Shown: one piece after another, positions 1-8,012 of the stretch
How the letters are laid out: every line of letters begins with the position of its first letter
How positions within the stretch are numbered: position 1 is the stretch's first letter
Source: Planococcus maritimus
GTDB lineage: Bacteria > Bacillota > Bacilli > Bacillales_A > Planococcaceae
Length of the DNA stretch: 64,000 bases
Direction: 5' to 3'
Assembly: GCF_001592825.1 (NCBI RefSeq)
Contig: NZ_LTZG01000001.1
Span: 1,178,001-1,242,000 of the forward strand
Translations under genes and position numbers: made by a program
Notes under the pieces: model-generated
Databases searched by the model: none
The model's input: the letters and a program-made list of their open reading frames with translations, nothing else
What the model was told of the DNA's origin: nothing

Positions 1-227
1 ACGGCCCTCACGCAGGCGACTTGCCGAATATCGAAGTGGCCGATGACGGCACTTCAACGGACGAACTGACGGCAGAAAATGTCACTTTGCAAGTCGGTGA
101 AGATCACTCATTATTAAAAGAAGGCGGAACAGCGCTCGTCATCCACGCTTCAGAAGATGACGGCCAGACCGACCCTTCCGGTGATTCCGGTGAACGCGTC
201 GCTTGCGGCGTCGTCACAGCTGAATAA
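1..227 (+). CDS. sodC: Cu/Zn superoxide dismutase, C-terminal part (cut by window start)
   Basis: The reading frame is open from the first bases, so the gene begins outside the window and only about 75 residues remain. They carry the Cu/Zn SOD hallmarks: PHAGDLPN near the metal site, a VIHASEDDG stretch with the active-site His and acidic residues, and the family signature GDSGERVACGVV at the end. The enzyme dismutates superoxide; in Firmicutes it is usually a secreted or lipid-anchored protein, but the N-terminus that would show this is missing. A terminator hairpin follows directly. Some Bacillus homologues (YojM) lack copper ligands, and that cannot be judged from this fragment. Confidence 0.88.
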   Translation, partial: GPHAGDLPNIEVADDGTSTDELTAENVTLQVGEDHSLLKEGGTALVIHASEDDGQTDPSGDSGERVACGVVTAE

Positions 228-232
228 AAGCT

Positions 233-268
233 AAAAACAGTCTGAGATTTATCTCCGGCTGTTTTTTT
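233..268 (+). terminator. Rho-independent terminator after sodC
   Basis: An imperfect hairpin (ACAG and GAGAT pairing with ATCTC and CTGT) is followed by a run of seven T. Confidence 0.75.
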
Positions 269-312
269 AGCTCCCTATCGGAATTCATCATCTGGGCACA
301 GAATTTCTTGGC

Positions 313-337
313 GTTTAGCTGGAATCGAAACGGGAAT
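313..337 (+). promoter_or_regulatory. Putative sigma-B promoter for the general-stress dehydrogenase
   Basis: GTTTAG at 313-318 and GGGAAT at 332-337 are 13 bp apart. This matches the Bacillus sigma-B consensus (GTTTAA, 13-15 bp, GGGWAW) with one mismatch in the -35 element. It lies 36 bp upstream of a gene whose B. subtilis relatives are general stress proteins, which supports the assignment. Confidence 0.6.
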
Positions 338-372
338 AACTACCCTATATTCATACCGAGGAGGGCGTTTAC

Positions 373-1248
373 ATGTCAAAAGATAAATACGAAAAAATTC
401 ATGACCAAATCGACCCGCAAGAGCAAGACCATCAGCCAGGGGTAGAAAGTGAAATGTCCCCGGAGCCGATATACGACGATGAGAATTATAAAGGCGCAGG
501 AAAGCTCGAAGGAAAAGTCGCGTTGATCACAGGAGGCGATAGCGGAATCGGGCGTGCCGTTGCGATCGCTTACGCCAAAGAAGGCGCAAACATCGCCATC
601 GCCTATCTCGATGAACACGAAGATGCGGATCAAACCATTGAAGCCGTGAAAGCCTACGGTGCAGAAGCGCAAAAATTCGCTACGGATGTGAGTCAAGTGG
701 AAAACTGCCATCAGTTGATCGTCGATATCATCGCCGAGTTCGGGCAATTGAATGTGCTCGTCAACAATGCAGGAAAGCAATTTCCAACAGAAGATTTCCT
801 GGATATCAGTCCGCAGCAATTGCAGGAAACCTTCGAGACGAATATTTACAGCATGTTTTATCTATCCCAAGCCGCCATGCCGCATCTTTCCAAAGGAGAT
901 ACCATCATCAACACTTCATCTGTGACAGCTTATCGCGGTTCGCCGGCACTTATTGACTACTCATCCACTAAAGGCGCAATCACCAGCTTCACGCGCTCTT
1001 TGGCTACCAATGTCAGCGAACAAGGCATTCGCGTCAATTCAGTCGCGCCCGGCCCGATTTGGACGCCGTTGATCCCAGCTACATTCGACGCTGAAAAATC
1101 CGGCAAGCAAGGTGAAGGCACACCGTTAGAACGCCGCGGGCAGCCGGCTGAACTGGCTCCGGCATACGTTTATCTCGCCTCCACCGATTCCACCTATGTG
1201 ACCGGCCAGGCCATCCATGTGAACGGTGGAGATTTCATCACTTCCTAA
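373..1248 (+). CDS. SDR family oxidoreductase, general stress protein 39-like
   Basis: A 291-residue short-chain dehydrogenase/reductase. A polar N-terminal extension of about 45 residues, typical of the GSP39/YhxC branch, precedes the Rossmann fold. The NAD(P) motif TGGDSGIG is at about 53-60, NNAG at 131-134, and the catalytic Ser183, Tyr196 and Lys200 (YSSTK) are all present, so the enzyme should be active. The substrate is unknown; members are described as NAD(P)-dependent dehydrogenases induced by stress. The start is fixed by the GAGGAGGG ribosome site at 359-366. A sigma-B-like promoter upstream and a hairpin terminator downstream suggest a single-gene stress-induced unit. Confidence 0.93.
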   Translation: MSKDKYEKIHDQIDPQEQDHQPGVESEMSPEPIYDDENYKGAGKLEGKVALITGGDSGIGRAVAIAYAKEGANIAIAYLDEHEDADQTIEAVKAYGAEAQKFATDVSQVENCHQLIVDIIAEFGQLNVLVNNAGKQFPTEDFLDISPQQLQETFETNIYSMFYLSQAAMPHLSKGDTIINTSSVTAYRGSPALIDYSSTKGAITSFTRSLATNVSEQGIRVNSVAPGPIWTPLIPATFDAEKSGKQGEGTPLERRGQPAELAPAYVYLASTDSTYVTGQAIHVNGGDFITS

Positions 1249-1263
1249 TATTCTAGATAAGCA

Positions 1264-1297
1264 GAAAGCCGGCCACGTCCTGTGGCCGGCTTTCTCA
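1264..1297 (+). terminator. Terminator after the SDR gene
   Basis: A 13-bp perfect stem (GAAAGCCGGCCAC pairing with GTGGCCGGCTTTC) with a 5-nt loop. Confidence 0.8.
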
Positions 1298-1333
1298 ATG
1301 ACACAAGGGGTTATTTTTAAGCGAAACGTAAAT

Positions 1334-1360
1334 AAGCCTCATTCCACCCGGATGAGGCCG
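1334..1360 (-). terminator. Possible terminator after the LOV-STAS gene
   Basis: GCCTCAT at 1336-1342 pairs with ATGAGGC at 1352-1358, just beyond the stop codon of the reverse-strand photoreceptor gene. The T-run on the reverse strand is weak, so this is tentative. Confidence 0.45.
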
Positions 1361-1375
1361 ATTCTCCGCATTGCT

Positions 1376-2149
1376 TTATCCGTTAATATCAGCTAATGCT
1401 TTTTCGATGCTCGAATAGGTTTTCAGCATATTGTCGCGGTCCAAGTCGCGCACTAATTCAGTTGCCGCTTGAGGTGTCACTCCGGTGATGTACATATGAC
1501 TACCCATGATGCGGAGCGCTTCATAAATCTGTGTGAACCAATGAAGCGGAGATTCCTCGTTCCATGTCAATCCCGTAATATCGAGAAGCGCATGTTCGAT
1601 CCGGTGTTCGCTGACATATTCGCATAATTTCACTTTCAGTGCTTCAAAGCGCTGCAAGCTCATCGTGCCGACCAGTGCTACTGTCGCAACATTCGGCTGT
1701 ATCGATAAAATCGGCAGCATTAAGCGTTCGATTTCACTTTCATGTGCCGTTATCGCTTCTTCTTGCAATTGCTCGATTGTGACATCGGTTTGGGTACCGA
1801 TAAAATAGAGCTTTTCCTTTACCAAAACCGGGGTAATGGCCAGGCGGTTCCAAAACGACGTCCCGTCTTTTCGATAATTGCGCAAAATCACCGTGGTTTT
1901 TTCCTGGTTTTTGATTGCTTGCCGAATTTGGTCCACGCCCATCGCGGACGTGTCCGGCCCTTGTAAGAAACGGCAGTTCCGGCCAAGAATCTCCTCTTTG
2001 CCATAGCCGGTCATTTCCGTAAATGTATGATTGGCATAGATAATCGGGTTATCTTCTTTTTCGGGATCCGTGACGATAGTGCCGACTTTGCTGCCATCAA
2101 GCATCGCTTCGAGCAGCTGAATCTGTGTATCCATTTCCATTTTTTCCAT
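1376..2149 (-). CDS. pfyP: LOV-STAS blue-light photoreceptor, YtvA-like
   Basis: This 257-residue protein has the YtvA architecture: an N-terminal PAS/LOV domain (about 15-135), a linker helix and a C-terminal STAS domain (about 145-250). The motif GRNCRFLQG contains Cys59, the residue that forms the flavin adduct in LOV domains, so light sensing is probably intact. In B. subtilis YtvA joins the stressosome and activates sigma-B in blue light; the STAS domain fits that role here. No stressosome genes are adjacent, but the genes on both sides have sigma-B-like promoters. The start is supported by GAGGTG at 2161-2166, 11 nt upstream; in-frame ATGs two and four codons on are alternatives. Confidence 0.9.
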   Translation of the reverse strand: MEKMEMDTQIQLLEAMLDGSKVGTIVTDPEKEDNPIIYANHTFTEMTGYGKEEILGRNCRFLQGPDTSAMGVDQIRQAIKNQEKTTVILRNYRKDGTSFWNRLAITPVLVKEKLYFIGTQTDVTIEQLQEEAITAHESEIERLMLPILSIQPNVATVALVGTMSLQRFEALKVKLCEYVSEHRIEHALLDITGLTWNEESPLHWFTQIYEALRIMGSHMYITGVTPQAATELVRDLDRDNMLKTYSSIEKALADING

Positions 2150-2229
2150 AAGAATTAGTTCACCTCAAGTTTCTACTCACATTATTTTAGCACAGCTTGG
2201 CAACCAGCCAAAACCGGGACTTCCCGGAA

Positions 2230-2254
2230 GTTTCAGGAATCCGTCAAAGGGTAA
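2230..2254 (+). promoter_or_regulatory. Putative sigma-B promoter for the Hsp31-like gene
   Basis: GTTTCA at 2230-2235 and GGGTAA at 2249-2254 are 13 bp apart, the same geometry as the promoter at 313-337. It lies 43 bp before the start codon. Confidence 0.55.
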
Positions 2255-2297
2255 ATGTACAACAAGAGCTTTCTAATGAAATGGAGAGGATACCCAA

Positions 2298-3002
2298 ATG
2301 GCAAAAGTATTGGCAGTATTATCGAACGGCTATTCAAATGAAGAGCGTAATTACGTTACTGGCTGGTGGGCTGAGGAATTATTCGAACCCCTGTCAGAAC
2401 TCGAAAAAGCAGGTCATTCGGTAGACTTGGCTTCTATTAATGGCGGCAAACCAATTGTCGATCCCTTAAGTCTCGATTCCGCTTATGATCCAGCGGGCAC
2501 ATACAAAGAATTATATGATTCTGGCCTTGCAGATAAGACGACGCCGGTCGTCGATGTTAGGGCAAGTGATTACGACGCCATCATGATTGTCGGCGGCCAT
2601 GGCGCGATGTTCGACTTGGCACATGATGAAAATCTCCACGCTGTCATCAATGTCGTCCATGAAACAGGCGGCATTATCTCTGCGGTCTGCCACGGGCCGG
2701 CTCCCCTAGTCTTCACGAAAACAAGAGATGGAAAACCTTTATTACAAGGTTTGAAAGTAACAGGGTATCCGAATGATATGGAACCGGAAGAAGTCGATGG
2801 ATTATTGCCGTTCAGCCTTGAAGATGAAATGGCCAACATTGCGCAATACGATAAAGGCGACGGCCAAGACGAATACTTTGTTTGGGGCAGCGACCGCCTC
2901 CTGACTGGCCGCGATCCTGGGTCCTCACAAGCATTCGGCCGCGAATTGGCGGAAAAATTGACCGAAAAAGAAGAGCATCGACTCGACAAGCAGTTGGGCT
3001 AA
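2298..3002 (+). CDS. DJ-1/PfpI superfamily protein, Hsp31-like (class I glutamine amidotransferase fold)
   Basis: The 234 residues cover a single DJ-1/PfpI domain with the nucleophile elbow AVCHGPA, placing the catalytic Cys131 next to His132, and an upstream acidic pair (WWAEELFEP) that can supply the conserved Glu. GGHGAMFDL at about 99-107 is the oxyanion-loop signature of the Hsp31 group. Hsp31 proteins act as chaperones or glyoxalase/deglycase-type enzymes under stress; which activity applies here cannot be told. GGAGAGG 10 nt upstream fixes the start. The sigma-B-like promoter upstream agrees with a stress role. A small membrane protein gene follows after 58 bp. Confidence 0.85.
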   Translation: MAKVLAVLSNGYSNEERNYVTGWWAEELFEPLSELEKAGHSVDLASINGGKPIVDPLSLDSAYDPAGTYKELYDSGLADKTTPVVDVRASDYDAIMIVGGHGAMFDLAHDENLHAVINVVHETGGIISAVCHGPAPLVFTKTRDGKPLLQGLKVTGYPNDMEPEEVDGLLPFSLEDEMANIAQYDKGDGQDEYFVWGSDRLLTGRDPGSSQAFGRELAEKLTEKEEHRLDKQLG

Positions 3003-3060
3003 TCCCTTGCTTTCAGCCATCAATTGAACCACGATACCCATAATTAGAGGAGGAAATGAA

Positions 3061-3288
3061 ATGGATAACAATGATAATCGCAAGAACCAAGACAGGGAGC
3101 AAGAATACATGAAAACAAGTGAGCAGGAACTAAAGAACAAACCGGCTACTGAAGAAGAAGGGCTTGAAAAACCAAAGACTACAGGTTATCCGCCTTTGCA
3201 GCTTGGCTTGATTGTTTTTGGGATCGCGGTTTTAGTGATTGTCGGATTTGCTATCGGTTTCGACTGGTTCGGCCTATTCGGCAATTAA
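3061..3288 (+). CDS. Small single-pass membrane protein of unknown function
   Basis: A 75-residue protein not recognised from any named family. The first 45 residues are highly charged (Asn, Asp, Lys, Glu), followed by a hydrophobic segment at about 48-70 that should span the membrane, ending in GLFGN. A strong AGAGGAGG site sits 8 nt before the ATG, and a terminator follows, so the gene is probably expressed. Its closeness to the Hsp31-like gene (58 bp, no terminator between) suggests co-transcription and a link to stress, by inference only. Confidence 0.7.
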   Translation: MDNNDNRKNQDREQEYMKTSEQELKNKPATEEEGLEKPKTTGYPPLQLGLIVFGIAVLVIVGFAIGFDWFGLFGN

Positions 3289-3305
3289 CGTTTCCTTCTT
3301 CATAT

Positions 3306-3338
3306 AAAAAAAGCGGACAGGAAACTGTCCGCTTTTTT
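3306..3338. terminator. Bidirectional terminator between the small membrane protein and htrA
   Basis: AAAAAAGCGGACAG and CTGTCCGCTTTTTT form a stem around a GAAA loop, with T-runs on both strands. It serves the two converging genes. Confidence 0.85.
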
Positions 3339-3348
3339 GCATGCCCAC

Positions 3349-4521
3349 TTAAATCTGTTCGCTCAACTGGACTTCAAACGTTTTCAATTCGCCATCGCGA
3401 TAAGCTTTGACTGTCACCGTTCCTTCCTCTTCTACTTCCGTATAGAGATATTGGCGGAGCTCCAAGACAGAAGAAATCGCTTGGCCGTTCAATTCCACAA
3501 TGGTGTCTTTTGCTTCAATCCCCGCCTTCTCTGCACCGGAGCCTTCCTGTACCGATTGGACCACAATGCCGTCTTCCACTTCATTCGGCAAGTTCAATTC
3601 CGTATTTCTGATTTCCGCAGGAATCTGTTCGAGTTCAAGCAAAGCGACGCCTAAAGACGGCCGGGAAACTTCCCCTTCTCCTTCAAGTTCTGAAATGATC
3701 GGGATTGCCGAGTTGATGGGAATGGCAAGGCCGATACCTTCCACTGCGTCCTGTGCGATTTTCATCGAATTGATGCCGATAACTTGGCCTTGGGCATTCA
3801 ATAATGCGCCGCCGCTATTACCGGGATTGATCGCAGCATCGGTTTGAAGCACCTCAGATTGCCAATCTTCCTGGCCATCTTGATTGACATCAATCGGAAT
3901 CGCGCGCTCTGTCCCCGAGATGACGCCCGTTGTCACCGAGCCTGAAAACTGGAGACCGAGCGGGTTGCCAATAGCAATGACGGGTTCACCGGATTTCAGT
4001 ACCGAAGAGTCACCGAACTCTGCGACCGTTTCAATCTGCGCCCCGGGCACTTTTAATACAGCAAGGTCGGTCCAGACGTCTGAACCGAGCACTTCCGCTT
4101 CGAGCTCCTCGCCGTTTGCCAAAGTCACGACCACTTCTTCAGCGTCTTCAACCACGTGGTGGTTTGTCACGATAAACGCATCGTCCCCTTGTTTTTTATA
4201 AATGACACCCGAGCCTGCGCCTGCTTCTTGTGTTGATGTTTGGGCAAACGGATTATTGCCCGCTTGTAAATTCGACACGCCAACTACCGCATCTGCCGTC
4301 GCGTCTACGATTTCGGTCACATCTGTCGTAACAACTGCCGATTCGCTTTGCAGCTCGCTGCTTTGGATGCCCGCAGTGGCGGATTCGGTTTCACCTGCAT
4401 CCGTCCCGGTGATCATCGTGCTAACGAGCAACGCCCCTGCCAGGACACCTCCGAAACTAGAAGCCATATAGCGTTTCCACGAACTTTTTTGCTTAGCCGG
4501 TGCTGTGTTGTAATAGCCCAT
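3349..4521 (-). CDS. htrA: HtrA/DegP-like membrane-anchored serine protease (S1C) with PDZ domain
   Basis: 390 residues. A cytosolic N-terminus is followed by one transmembrane anchor (about 20-39), an acidic linker, a trypsin-like domain (about 70-285) and one PDZ domain (about 295-385). The triad is complete: His122 in TNHHV, Asp152 in TDLAVL and Ser236 in GNSGG. Such proteases degrade misfolded proteins at the outer face of the membrane. The start is supported by AAAGGGGATGG upstream. The two-component system transcribed in the same direction behind it recalls the B. subtilis CssRS control of htrA/htrB, though the kinase and regulator here are not clearly CssRS. Direct repeats lie in its upstream region. 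Confidence 0.92.
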   Translation of the reverse strand: MGYYNTAPAKQKSSWKRYMASSFGGVLAGALLVSTMITGTDAGETESATAGIQSSELQSESAVVTTDVTEIVDATADAVVGVSNLQAGNNPFAQTSTQEAGAGSGVIYKKQGDDAFIVTNHHVVEDAEEVVVTLANGEELEAEVLGSDVWTDLAVLKVPGAQIETVAEFGDSSVLKSGEPVIAIGNPLGLQFSGSVTTGVISGTERAIPIDVNQDGQEDWQSEVLQTDAAINPGNSGGALLNAQGQVIGINSMKIAQDAVEGIGLAIPINSAIPIISELEGEGEVSRPSLGVALLELEQIPAEIRNTELNLPNEVEDGIVVQSVQEGSGAEKAGIEAKDTIVELNGQAISSVLELRQYLYTEVEEEGTVTVKAYRDGELKTFEVQLSEQI

Positions 4522-4582
4522 TATATTTCCATCCCCTTTAATAATTGGTTGTTGTTTGCCTTCAAGCTGTTGATATTCTTAT

Positions 4583-4631
4583 CATACAAAGCAGATATGA
4601 AAAAAGTATGACCAAACATGCAACAGATATG
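4583..4631 (-). promoter_or_regulatory. Direct repeat upstream of htrA, possible regulator binding site
   Basis: CAGATATG occurs at 4592-4599 and 4624-4631, exactly 32 bp apart (about three helical turns). Each copy is preceded by CATACAA or CATGCAA with a 2-bp difference in spacing. OmpR-class regulators often bind paired direct repeats. This is a pattern observation only. Confidence 0.35.
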
Positions 4632-4657
4632 TAAAGTTTACGCGTTGGCAGGACGCG

Positions 4658-4688
4658 AAAAAGCCCGCCGGAGCAACCGGCAGGCTTT
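4658..4688 (-). terminator. Terminator after the two-component kinase gene
   Basis: On the reverse strand a GC-rich stem with one mismatch (AAAGCC, GCCGG pairing with CCGGC, GGCTTT) runs into TTTTT, 11 bp after the kinase stop codon. It separates the kinase from htrA. Confidence 0.8.
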
Positions 4689-4699
4689 CGATTTTCCAC

Positions 4700-6112
4700 T
4701 TATTTATCGAATGGTTTGTGAGGCAAGCGGATGGTGAACTTGGTCCCTCTGCCTTTTTCACTTTCCACCGAGATATCCCCGTCGTGCAAATTGACCAATT
4801 GGCGGACGATCGAGAGGCCAAGCCCAAACTGTCCGCTTCCGCGCGACATGTCTGCTTTATAAAACCTGCGCCAAATCATCTCCAACTCATCCACTTCGAT
4901 GCCGTCTCCGGTATCTTCCACTTCCAGCACGGAGGCGCCGGATTCTGCACGCGCACGCAGGTAAATATCGCCATCGTCGGTAAATTGGATGCTGTTTTTG
5001 ACGATGTTCACTAAGATTTGAATCAATCGGTCCATATCGCCGTAGATCATCTCTCCCGGTTCAGCTTCAATCAATAAACGGTCGCCTTTTTCGGCTGCTT
5101 GCAATTGTAGCTGTTCTTGGATGATTTCCAATAGCTCGGCTGCTTCGATTTCTTCTTTCATCAGCGTTACTTGATTTGACCGGATTTTTTCATAATCCAA
5201 GTTTTCATTGACGAGGCGCATCAGCCGCTTCGTTTCATCGCTCACTAGGCGAATGCCTTTTTCGCGCTGCTGTTCTTCGATCATTCCGCTCCTTAAGCCT
5301 TCAATGATGCCCGCAATGGTCGTAAGTGGCGTTCTCATTTCATGTGATACATCAGCCATAAAGCGCCGCCTGCGGTTTTCGAGCTGTTCGATCTCTTCGT
5401 TCGAACGCTGCAGCTTATCCGCCATGACATTAAAATCATGAGCCAGATCGCCAAACTCATCAAAATTCGATTCCGGCAAATTGACTTGGTAATGCCCTTC
5501 GCTGATCATCGACGCCGCTTTTTGCATGCGCTGCAGCCGCGTGACGTGGATTTTGGCCAACAACAGACTCAGCAGCAAAGCGAACGGCAAAGCAATCGCA
5601 ATAACGACGATGAGTGTGCGGTTCAAATCCGCCACCATTTCACGGATCCCGCTTACAGGAGAAGCCAATAACACCCCACCGGCAAGCGTATTGCCCTCAA
5701 CATAAGGCAGCGCAACGAAGGTCATCGATCGCTCAAAACGTTCGACATCCCGGTAGACAGTCAAAGTTTCGCCTCGCTCGATGACATTCCACTCTTCAGT
5801 CGTCAGTTCGACTGACGGGAAATTGCCATTGATCGGATACAGGATCCGGCTTTGCTGATCGAAGACAATAAAGTTGATGTTTTGCGCTTCGAGCACCGTT
5901 ACATAGGATTGCAAGTCTGTCCCTGGACGTGCTTGTTCCAATTCTTCGAGAATTTGTTCGCCGTAACGCTCCAATTCTTCCGCTTTGTCCGAATACGCGA
6001 CCCGCTCTCCATAAAAAATGAACAGCGTGCTTAAAATGGCTACCGCAAACAGCAAAACGCCCATATGGCTTGCGATCAATTGATAGAAATACTTAACCCG
6101 CAAGTTCTTCAA
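4700..6112 (-). CDS. HAMP-domain sensor histidine kinase
   Basis: The 470-residue protein has transmembrane helices at about 14-34 and 167-187 flanking an extracytoplasmic sensor of about 130 residues, a HAMP domain (190-240), a HisKA dimerisation domain with phosphoacceptor His257 in DVSHEMRTPL, and a HATPase domain with N, G1 and G2 boxes (NIVKNSIQF, DTGDGI, GLGLS). It should sense an envelope signal and phosphorylate the regulator encoded immediately upstream. The ORF begins inside the regulator gene (20-bp overlap), which indicates translational coupling. The signal is unknown; the nearby htrA makes secretion or folding stress a reasonable guess. Confidence 0.92.
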   Translation of the reverse strand: MKNLRVKYFYQLIASHMGVLLFAVAILSTLFIFYGERVAYSDKAEELERYGEQILEELEQARPGTDLQSYVTVLEAQNINFIVFDQQSRILYPINGNFPSVELTTEEWNVIERGETLTVYRDVERFERSMTFVALPYVEGNTLAGGVLLASPVSGIREMVADLNRTLIVVIAIALPFALLLSLLLAKIHVTRLQRMQKAASMISEGHYQVNLPESNFDEFGDLAHDFNVMADKLQRSNEEIEQLENRRRRFMADVSHEMRTPLTTIAGIIEGLRSGMIEEQQREKGIRLVSDETKRLMRLVNENLDYEKIRSNQVTLMKEEIEAAELLEIIQEQLQLQAAEKGDRLLIEAEPGEMIYGDMDRLIQILVNIVKNSIQFTDDGDIYLRARAESGASVLEVEDTGDGIEVDELEMIWRRFYKADMSRGSGQFGLGLSIVRQLVNLHDGDISVESEKGRGTKFTIRLPHKPFDK

Positions 6113-6773
6113 ATTTATAGCCCACTCCCCACACTGTATGGAAGAGCTGGTCCCCTTCCGGAATTTTCTTGCGCAGCCGTTTGATGTGGACGTCTACCGT
6201 CCGTTCGTCACCATAAAATTGGTATCCCCACACTTGCTCGAGCAATTGCTCCCGACTGAACACTTGCTTGGGATGCTGCAGGAAAAAGACCAGCAGATCG
6301 AATTCCTTCGGCGTGAGGTTGTCGATCGCTTGCCCGTCTTTTACGACTTCGCGCGTTTCTTTCCTGACATGAAAATGCGCTGTGCGGATGCCCTCCTCGC
6401 CCGTGTCGCCTTTGCGCGCCCTTCTGGTCACCGCTTTGATGCGCGCCATCAAGGTCAAGGGGCTGAAAGGCTTGGTTACATAATCATCTGCGCCCATTTC
6501 AAAGCCGATCACTTGGTCGGATTCGCTATCTTTCGCTGTCAGCATGATGATCGGCACTTCGCTTCCCGTCTCACGGATTTTCCGGCATAAAGCGATGCCT
6601 TCCATTCCCGGCAGCATCCAGTCCAGGATCAACAAGTCGAATTCCCCTTCTTGAAATTTGCGATATCCTTCGAGTCCATCTCCAGCAAATTCCCCTTCAA
6701 GTCCTTCTTTCGAAAAAAACAATTCCAGCATGGAACTGACACTCGGGTTATCTTCCACTACTAAGATTTTCAT
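6093..6773 (-). CDS. OmpR/PhoB-family response regulator
   Basis: A 226-residue regulator with a receiver domain (1-120, acidic pocket near residues 7-8, phosphoacceptor Asp51 in LILDWMLPG, Lys in TKPFSP) and a winged-helix DNA-binding domain (about 130-223) with the family end RTVDVHIKRLRKKI and VWGVGYKF. It is the partner of the overlapping kinase and should be a transcription activator or repressor. GGAGGTGGG lies just before the start. Possible targets include the neighbouring htrA, whose upstream region carries direct repeats. It resembles many Bacillus PhoB-type regulators and cannot be assigned to a named orthologue. Confidence 0.93.
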   Translation of the reverse strand: MKILVVEDNPSVSSMLELFFSKEGLEGEFAGDGLEGYRKFQEGEFDLLILDWMLPGMEGIALCRKIRETGSEVPIIMLTAKDSESDQVIGFEMGADDYVTKPFSPLTLMARIKAVTRRARKGDTGEEGIRTAHFHVRKETREVVKDGQAIDNLTPKEFDLLVFFLQHPKQVFSREQLLEQVWGYQFYGDERTVDVHIKRLRKKIPEGDQLFHTVWGVGYKFEELAG

Positions 6774-6815
6774 ATTCCCACCTCCTGATGGCCGTTCGAG
6801 CTATGTGAAAAACAT

Positions 6816-6843
6816 AAAAAGCCGTCCTGAAGTTGGGGACGGC
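6816..6843 (-). terminator. Terminator after the DUF697-type GTPase gene
   Basis: GCCGTCC (6821-6827) pairs with GGGACGGC (6836-6843). On the reverse strand the stem runs into TTTTT, just beyond the GTPase stop codon. Confidence 0.8.
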
Positions 6844-6851
6844 CGCAAGAG

Positions 6852-7865
6852 TTAAGCATTTTTTTCTTTCTTTTTCAGCTTATCGTAAAGGCTGCCGATC
6901 ATTTCATAATCAATGGCCATATTGTTTTCGTATGCGTATTTCACTCCGTAGCCGAGCGCCAATGTCATGGAACTCGCGACCGTTCCGCCAATGATGGAGC
7001 CTGCACCCGGAACAAATTTCAATGCTTGGCGATAAAGGGTATGTCCGATCGTCTGCGTTGCGGTAATGACGATCATGTCTTTTGCGGCTTTTTTCGTCAA
7101 TGGTTTATCGTATAGATTCGACAATTTGACGATGAGTCCGACCTGCAATGTCGTTAGCGGCAGCACATCTGACCCCGGAATTGGAGATGCGCCGATGATT
7201 CCTGCTGAAACTCCGGCTCCGACGATCCAACGCGTAGCAGCAGATGACTTCTCTTTCATGCTTTTGGCGAAGAGCAGGTCTTTCCCCTTCTTTTCCAGCA
7301 ACAACAAAATTTCCTTTTTCAGCAAATCCAAATTCTCTTCTGTTTTCGAAGACACCGGGATCACTTTGTATTTATTGTTCGTATGGCCCTTGATGAATTT
7401 AATAATTGAGGGAATGTCTTCTGCTGCATCGATTTTATTCAAGACAATGAGGATGTCTTTATTATGCTTTTCAATTTCGGCGAATTTTTGTTTTTCGCTA
7501 TCTGAAAAGACCGTGCCGGCAGCGTTCAGGAAAAACAGCACAACATCCGATTGCTGGACGAACTCCAAGGTCTTTTTCGGGTTTTCATCATTCGGGTCAT
7601 TGAGCCCTGGTGTGTCCATGAACTTGATGTTCTCTAAGCCACGAATATTATAAGGGTCCACACTGACTGTTTCTCCAGGCATTGGATTGGTACTAGCAAT
7701 ATCCTCACCGATAATTTTATTCACCGTTGTCGATTTGCCGGCATTGACTTCACCGATCAGCGATATCAGCAGGTCCTGCTCAAGCGTGTCACTTACTTTT
7801 TTCATCTCATCTTCAAACACTTTGTCCATCGCACGCATGACTTCATCTTCGAATTCCTTAACCAT
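6852..7865 (-). CDS. Dynamin/Era-like GTPase with C-terminal hydrophobic DUF697-type domain
   Basis: The N-terminal GTPase domain has all main motifs: P-loop GEVNAGKST (38-46), DTPG (84-87) and NKID (143-146). The C-terminal part (about 220-330) has two Gly-rich hydrophobic stretches resembling the DUF697 domain found in membrane-associated GTPases. It probably binds GTP at the membrane; its process is unknown. I chose the ATG at 7865 (337 aa) because AAGGAGGAG lies 7 nt upstream; the frame also stays open for 21 codons further up without a ribosome site. The P-loop is preceded by a helix-rich stretch, as in dynamin-like proteins. It is monocistronic, with its own terminator. Confidence 0.8.
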   Translation of the reverse strand: MVKEFEDEVMRAMDKVFEDEMKKVSDTLEQDLLISLIGEVNAGKSTTVNKIIGEDIASTNPMPGETVSVDPYNIRGLENIKFMDTPGLNDPNDENPKKTLEFVQQSDVVLFFLNAAGTVFSDSEKQKFAEIEKHNKDILIVLNKIDAAEDIPSIIKFIKGHTNNKYKVIPVSSKTEENLDLLKKEILLLLEKKGKDLLFAKSMKEKSSAATRWIVGAGVSAGIIGASPIPGSDVLPLTTLQVGLIVKLSNLYDKPLTKKAAKDMIVITATQTIGHTLYRQALKFVPGAGSIIGGTVASSMTLALGYGVKYAYENNMAIDYEMIGSLYDKLKKKEKNA

Positions 7866-8012
7866 TGGCCCGTCTCCTCCTTCAAGATCCTTATCCCCAT
7901 TATAATGGCTTCTAGTGTTTGCGACCATTTTCAGCCACTCTCCGCGCTCGCCACCAACTTCTTTTCATAGTAGCATAAAAGAAATCAGTAAATTCGTAAG
8001 GAGTGTTTGTCT

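Noticed and set aside
376..819. Long antisense ORF inside the SDR gene
   Set aside because: It lies opposite a well-supported coding gene and has no ribosome site; many such shadows occur across the window and were omitted.
4700..6773. Assigning the two-component pair as CssRS
   Set aside because: Only the position near htrA fits; the regulator looks like a general PhoB-type protein.
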